This document shows, piece by piece, positions 60,025-64,000 of a DNA stretch of 64,000 nucleotides; the first letter of the stretch is position 1; each line of letters opens with the position of its first letter. A program made the position numbers and the translations under genes. The notes beneath the pieces were generated by a model that searched no databases, was not told where the DNA came from, and was given only the letters and a program-made list of their open reading frames with translations. Origin of the DNA: JAGLQA01 sp023135565 (GTDB lineage: Bacteria > Acidobacteriota > Aminicenantia > UBA2199); contig DAOWCY010000007.1 in NCBI GenBank assembly GCA_030639305.1, positions 11,961-75,960 on the forward strand, given 5' to 3'.

Positions 60025-60580
60025 TGCAACCCAAATTAGAAAAGGAATGATAATCCGCTTAAACGATAAGCTTTACCGGGTCGAAGATATGGACCATGTC
60101 ACCCCCGGCAAAGGCCAGGCCATTGTGCAAACCAAAATAAGAGACCTGAACGATATGACCACCAGGAATTACCGTTTCCGTTCTTCGGAAAAGGTAGAAA
60201 AAGTAATGCTGGAAACCAGGATAGTCTCTTACTCTTACCAGGATGGCGACCAATATATTTTCATGGACAATGAAACCTATGACCAGATCGGTCTCGACAG
60301 CGACTTTTTAGCCGATGTCGTATATTACTTAAAAGAAGAGATCGAGTATACCCTGGAGTCCTTCGAGAAAAAACCCATGAATATTACCCCGCCGCTAACT
60401 ATGGAATTCGAAGTAGTGGAAGCGGAGAAATCCATGAAAGGCGCTACAGTACAGGCTTCTTACAAACCGGCGAAATTAGACAGCGGTATGGAGGTTATGG
60501 TTCCGGCTTTTATCGAAGCCGGTAATGTGATCAAAATCGACACCAGGGACGGCAGCTACGTAGAAAGAATCAGCAAATAG
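60017..60580 (+). CDS. efp: Elongation factor P
   Basis: 187 residues in three beta-barrel domains. Promotes peptide-bond formation at polyproline stretches. The domain I tip loop is VTPGKGQAIVQTK with Lys32 as the residue that is post-translationally modified in many bacteria. Domain II contains MDNETYDQIGL, and domain III ends with GATVQASYKPAKLDSGMEVM and FIEAGNVIKIDTRDGSYVER, the EF-P signature. ACGGAGG precedes ATG. No EpmA/EpmB or EarP gene lies nearby, so the modification type is unclear. Confidence 0.96.
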   Translation: MINATQIRKGMIIRLNDKLYRVEDMDHVTPGKGQAIVQTKIRDLNDMTTRNYRFRSSEKVEKVMLETRIVSYSYQDGDQYIFMDNETYDQIGLDSDFLADVVYYLKEEIEYTLESFEKKPMNITPPLTMEFEVVEAEKSMKGATVQASYKPAKLDSGMEVMVPAFIEAGNVIKIDTRDGSYVERISK

Positions 60581-60583
60581 GCA

Positions 60584-60635
60584 GCGGGTGAGCGCTTTTG
60601 CCTCTAAATCATAAAAAGTTTGGCCGCCGGAGGCT
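60584..60635. repeat. Short dispersed-repeat fragment between efp and the pRiA4b-like gene
   Basis: GCAGCGGGTGAGCGCTTTTG, then AAATCATAAAAAGTTTGGCCGCCGGAGGC (shortened copy of the 3'-end family) in a convergent intergenic gap. Confidence 0.6.
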
Positions 60636-62080
60636 CAGGTGTCTTTATGAGATAGGTTGACTACTATATGGCTGCCTAAATGAAGAATTTTACCCACATC
60701 CTCCAGGTCGGAGAAACCTATCTCTTTCGATTTGCTCAAAAGAATGCCTACCTCGGTTCCCGGTATTTTTTTTTGTCCCGCTGTCATAGAGAGGCTCATA
60801 AAATAATATACATACATCAATTGGTTCTCTAAATAACTTGTCTCGATTTCTTCCAGCACTTTTTTGGCGCTGACGGTAAAGAGATCGTCCCAGGCTTTTA
60901 TCTCCTCTTTATGGTCTTTTATATTGGCGGCGGAGTCATATTGAAGACTAAAAACGCTGGCGCCAAAATCTTCTACCTTTAGGATGATAGAGTCGCCGAG
61001 ATCAAAATTATTCTCTTTATAAAACCGGCTTAGATCGGTAACCGATAGGGCAACCTGTCCGCGGCTCTGTGAACCGAAGCCGAGAGGAAGAATCGGCAGT
61101 TCATCGGTGTCCAAAAGAAAACAGTAGCTGTCCAACCGGCCTGCCGGTAATAGGATTTCCTTATTTTCCAATACCCTATCTTTATAAGTAAGCTGCGCTT
61201 CATCCGATAGGACAAAGTAAGGCAAAAAGGGCATTAAACGGTGACCGGGTATCAATACCCCGGTCTCGATTTCAAATTCGTCGGGTGTGATGCGAATAGC
61301 GAAATCTTTCAAAAAAGAGATTTTCGGGTAAAAGAGGTCCTTTTCCGGCACCACTTCACCGCTGGTTATAATGAGCGTTCGGATTTCATCATCATCGTGA
61401 TCTCCGTTTAGGTCGCTTAATGTTTCTAAGCAGTCTTCTAACCGGAAAGGCGTCTCAACTTCATCTAAGTAGTTGGAAATCTTTTCTTCAAGAAAAAAAG
61501 ATTCGTCGTCAAATGTGCTGTCGGGATATGCCAATCTCTTGTTTATTTCGTCCAGGTTAAAATATTCGAGGTCTCGATCTCCCCGGTAAGAAAAAATCGG
61601 GCCCGATTTTTCATCCAGATCCTCGCTGAAGGCGGTGAATTCCAGGGAGTTGTAATACGTCTCTAAACCGCCGCAGTCTTCCGGTGGGCAGGAATTTTCG
61701 CCTTCGATGCAAAGGGGATAGGTTTGGTTTTCGGCAGCGGGCAGTCGTTTTTCGAATAGGATTTCGTGCTGCCAATCATCCCCGAAATCGTAGGTATAGC
61801 GGAATTTTTCTCCCGGTTTTTTCAACATTTCATGTAAATACATTTTGTCCCCGTACACCTGGATCGCTTTTTCATATAAGCTGGATTCGGTTTCGGGCAT
61901 TAAGATGCATTGGTCTTTAATTTTAAACTCGTAAAGGTGGGCGTTTTCCCAGCCCATCACCACCTGGATGATGTCGTGGAATTCATCGAAAGAGAGCTGG
62001 CTGTTAACCTGGAACCGTCGCCATATAGGTGGTATCGAGTCTATCAAGGCGATATGGAATTGAAAAATTTCTTCTTTCAT
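60635..62080 (-). CDS. Plasmid pRiA4b ORF3-like protein
   Basis: 481 residues. The N-terminal about 190 residues match the PRiA4_ORF3 family: FQFHIALIDSIPPIWRRFQV, the AHLYEFKIKD stretch, FRYTYDFGDDWQHEI and CPPEDCGGLETYYNSL. The remaining 290 residues (LLPAGRLDSYCFLLDTDEL, SLSMTAGQKKIPGTEVGIL) are not recognised. The family is widespread in accessory DNA and has no settled biochemical function. GGAG lies before ATG 62080. The length is larger than the usual 180-200 aa because of the C-terminal extension. Confidence 0.85.
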   Translation of the reverse strand: MKEEIFQFHIALIDSIPPIWRRFQVNSQLSFDEFHDIIQVVMGWENAHLYEFKIKDQCILMPETESSLYEKAIQVYGDKMYLHEMLKKPGEKFRYTYDFGDDWQHEILFEKRLPAAENQTYPLCIEGENSCPPEDCGGLETYYNSLEFTAFSEDLDEKSGPIFSYRGDRDLEYFNLDEINKRLAYPDSTFDDESFFLEEKISNYLDEVETPFRLEDCLETLSDLNGDHDDDEIRTLIITSGEVVPEKDLFYPKISFLKDFAIRITPDEFEIETGVLIPGHRLMPFLPYFVLSDEAQLTYKDRVLENKEILLPAGRLDSYCFLLDTDELPILPLGFGSQSRGQVALSVTDLSRFYKENNFDLGDSIILKVEDFGASVFSLQYDSAANIKDHKEEIKAWDDLFTVSAKKVLEEIETSYLENQLMYVYYFMSLSMTAGQKKIPGTEVGILLSKSKEIGFSDLEDVGKILHLGSHIVVNLSHKDT

Positions 62081-62146
62081 AATTTATAACTCCGGTATAC
62101 ATCTTTTTAGCATAATCATTGAAACAAAAAAGTTATTCTCTATTTT

Positions 62147-62374
62147 TTAAGCAGTCATCAAAACGACTCTTTCGCGCGCCGGTTCAGCGGCATATGCGAT
62201 AGCGGCCTGTACCCCTTCGATACTCAGCGATGGGTAACTATGAATAATTTCACCCGGCGTGAGACCGGCAGCCAGGTTATCGAGTACGACGGACACCATA
62301 ATACGTGTGCCTTTTATACAAGCTTTACCGTGGCAAACAGCCGAATCAACAAAAATATAATCCTGCCACTTCAT
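62147..62374 (-). CDS. DUF433 protein (VapB45-type antitoxin-like)
   Basis: 75 residues: VCHGKACIKGTRIMVSVVL, LAAGLTPGEIIHSYPSLS and VQAAIAYAAE, the complete DUF433 pattern with a winged HTH. These proteins usually precede a DUF5615/PIN-like toxin gene; here the downstream gene is the pRiA4b ORF3-like protein, so the antitoxin looks orphaned. The AGAGG site is 8 nt before ATG 62374. Confidence 0.88.
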   Translation of the reverse strand: MKWQDYIFVDSAVCHGKACIKGTRIMVSVVLDNLAAGLTPGEIIHSYPSLSIEGVQAAIAYAAEPARERVVLMTA

Positions 62375-62391
62375 GTTAAACCTCTGTTAGT

Positions 62392-62420
62392 TTTTTAACA
62401 TATCCGGGACAATAAGTCAA
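62392..62420 (-). promoter_or_regulatory. Promoter of the DUF433 gene
   Basis: TTGACT (62420..62415), 17-nt spacer, TAAAAA (62397..62392). The -35 box contains the stop codon (TGA, 62419..62417) of the upstream HEAT/DUF1080 gene. Confidence 0.55.
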
Positions 62421-63867
62421 TTTTTATTTTTTGTTTTTGATCCGGGGCCGGTGGAAAGAGGGCGGATGTAAATGTTACGGAAATTAAGCCGGGAATTGTG
62501 CGCTTGCAATTCGATCTGACCGGCAGGGTAAATCGTCTTGTCACGCTCCCAGTAATTCTCCATAACCACATCGTCTACTACCAGTATGTCATTCAAATAA
62601 ACCGTCACCCGACGGCCTTTCATTAAAATGCGAAAATGATTCCACTGACCGATGGGGTTGTCGGCCACGAATAGGGGTTTACCGGTGTGCTTCTTGTTGT
62701 TGTAAAGACCCCCGGAACCTTCAGGCCATTGGGCGATATCCCATATCTGCACCTGCGGCGAACCGCGTAAATAAATGCCGCTGTCGCCATGCTTGCCGAT
62801 CTTCCACTCTACCGACATTTCGAAATCTTTGTAGTCCTTTTTGGTGCACAAGCTGTGACCTTTGCCGTCAAAACAAAGCACACCTTTCTTGACTTTCCAA
62901 TGGCGGCGCATTTTTTTATCCGCTTTGCGCTGCAGTTTCGCCAGCGCTTTGGCGTCCAACCGGGCCCGGGTGGGCGGGTCGGACATCAGCCCTTTCCAAC
63001 TGTTTAAATCCCGGCCGTTAAAAAGCGCTACAAAAGCAGGCGGCTCCTTTAACGGCATGGTCTTAAGATACTGCACACACTGCTCTTTGAGATATTCATC
63101 CCCGGTAAGGCCGATGGCTTTTTTTAATTTTTGCGCTGTTCTTGTGCCGTAAAGGCCGTCGTTTTCACCAGTCTGGGGCAAAATAACATAAGCGGCGGCA
63201 TCAGCCGCGGCGGCCTGGAGTTCGGCATTTCCTAAATAAGGTTCTAAAAAATCGAGGGTTTCATAGAGCTTCACATAACCGAGATTAGAAAGAACGAACT
63301 TCTCCTGCTCCACGTCCCGGGCCGCTGTCATAACATCTTTGAACATGCGCAGCTTTTTCTGGGGAGAGAGCGGGGCAGCGATAGTCAGGTTAACATAACT
63401 CTCGAAAGTGAGACGCTGATGCTCCCCGGTGGCCGAGGCTTTGCACACAGCCAACAGCTCCGGCGCGGCGCGAAAATCAACCCACTTTGCCAACGAACGC
63501 ACTGCCGCACTACGCACCAGCGGGTCGCGGCTTTTCGTTTTATCGAAAATAAAAGCAAGGGCCTTTTTGCCGCCGATCCCGGCCAGGATTTCAAATGCCG
63601 GATCACGCGACACCGCGGACATTCCGGTTTGGAACTGGGGATTAGACAGCGCTTGCAGTAAAAAACCGGCTCTCTTTTCGATTTCGGGAACCCGGTTGGC
63701 AAGAGCCGTTACCGTTTGTTTTAGGGCCTCTCTCTCTTCAGCGCTTGCGGCGGTGAAAACATAACCTGCCAGCAGGGGCAAATCTTCCACTGAACCCAGG
63801 TTTTTCAACGCCCGGATGGCTGCCGTACGCACCATTTCGTTTTTAGCGGCAGCCTGCCGGACTATAA
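62417..63867 (-). CDS. HEAT-repeat / DUF1080 (3-keto-disaccharide hydrolase-like) protein, 5' part lost to an IS
   Basis: The frame is open back to 63867, where insertion-sequence DNA begins; residues before Met (63835) still read as HEAT repeat (VRQAAAKNE then MVRTAAIRALKNLGS), so the original gene was longer. HEAT-like repeats occupy about the first 230 residues. The C-terminal 200 residues are DUF1080: FVALFNGRDLNSWKG, the GDSGIYLRGSPQVQIWD block and NDILVVDDVVMENYW, a concanavalin-like fold found in sugar-active exported proteins. No signal peptide remains. The fragment is probably not functional unless a promoter in the IS reads out. Confidence 0.8.
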
Positions 63868-63872
63868 TGGAC

Positions 63873-63920
63873 CCTTAAAATTGGACAGTTAGTTAAGCTT
63901 TTTTTAAACCAATTTTAAGG
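63873..63920 (+). promoter_or_regulatory. 12-bp inverted repeat sequestering the transposase ribosome site
   Basis: CCTTAAAATTGG (63873-63884) and CCAATTTTAAGG (63909-63920) are perfectly complementary across a 24-nt loop. The right arm overlaps the AAGGAG ribosome site (63917-63922) of the transposase, so a transcript reading in from outside would fold and hide it. Confidence 0.65.
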
Positions 63921-63928
63921 AGTAAAAA

Positions 63929-64000
63929 ATGAATCAAGAAAGAAGTAGAGACTTAGAAAAAACCAAATGGCGTGTGTTATCACACATATTTGAAGGGGCG
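63929..64000 (+). CDS. Transposase, N-terminal fragment
   Basis: ATG 63929 after AAGGAG; 24 codons are visible (MNQERSRDLEKTKWRVLSHI then FEGA). The KWRVLSHIFEG stretch resembles the start of helix-turn-helix transposases in which WRVLxxxLxG precedes a first HTH. The family (ISNCY/IS481-like) cannot be fixed from this fragment. The remainder lies beyond the window. Confidence 0.6.
   Translation, partial: MNQERSRDLEKTKWRVLSHIFEGA

Larger units (their letters stand above)
63868..64000 (+). mobile_element. Left end of an insertion sequence, truncated by the window edge
   Basis: The terminal sequence TGGACCCTTAAAATTGGACA starts at 63868, abruptly interrupting the HEAT/DUF1080 frame, and is followed by a transposase start. 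The TGGAC...GGACAGTT end resembles termini of IS481/IS3-type or ISNCY elements. The right end and target duplication lie outside the window. Confidence 0.75.

Overview
The window looks like a chromosomal contig from an uncultured acidobacterial-type bacterium, most plausibly Candidatus Aminicenantes (OP8). This is inferred from gene content: an acidobacterial VWFA-related protein, a Ser/Thr kinase fused to cyclase-like, AAA and TPR regions, proteins rich in carboxypeptidase-regulatory or Kre9-like beta domains, and a complete Na+-translocating NADH:quinone reductase. No rRNA is present, so the placement is provisional. There is one tRNA (Ala, GGC). No CRISPR array or prophage was seen.

Layout. 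1-6.9 kb: a partial secreted protein diverging from an MTA phosphorylase, then a coiled-coil protein, two consecutive M16-like peptidase homologues that both lack the zinc motif, and the folP / TPR-SH3 pair on the minus strand. 7-9.6 kb: AT-rich accessory stretch with two small membrane proteins. 10-16.5 kb: nqrABCDEF operon and a CBS-domain protein. 16.6-20.5 kb: relics of an AbiEii-like gene pair, repeats and a penicillin-acylase-type hydrolase. 20.5-33 kb: envelope and secreted proteins (CsgG-like/acidic/CarboxypepD_reg fusion, VWFA protein, barrel-like protein, zinc-ribbon protein, YugP-like peptidase, two Kre9-domain surface proteins). 33-38 kb: hybrid histidine kinase, a CheY-like regulator and a zinc-finger protein. 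38-45.5 kb: MrfA-like helicase, a J-less DnaJ C-terminal-domain protein, small accessory genes, a glycerophosphodiesterase and a DEAD-box RNA helicase. 45.8-54 kb: lipoproteins and a 1440-residue kinase/cyclase-like/AAA/TPR signalling protein. 54.2-58.5 kb: toxin-antitoxin genes and a two-gene P-loop ATPase operon beside tRNA-Ala. 58.7-64 kb: secreted metallopeptidase, EF-P, a pRiA4b ORF3-like protein, a DUF433 protein, and a HEAT/DUF1080 gene interrupted by an insertion sequence that runs off the right edge.

Promoters are unusually readable: many genes have TTGNNN-N17-TANNNT boxes. At five genes the -10 box lies only 4-7 nt before the start codon, which predicts leaderless mRNAs; in two of these the apparent upstream TTG start codon is the -35 box. 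Dispersed GC-rich/AAAAGTTTTGATCAAACTTTT-type repeats sit almost always at gene 3' ends. The most interesting single signal is a roughly 100-nt element with four potential hairpins, found in the same orientation just upstream of both the hybrid histidine kinase (33071) and the DEAD-box helicase (45324). The two copies differ in ways that keep the stems paired, so it may be an undescribed 5'UTR regulatory RNA.
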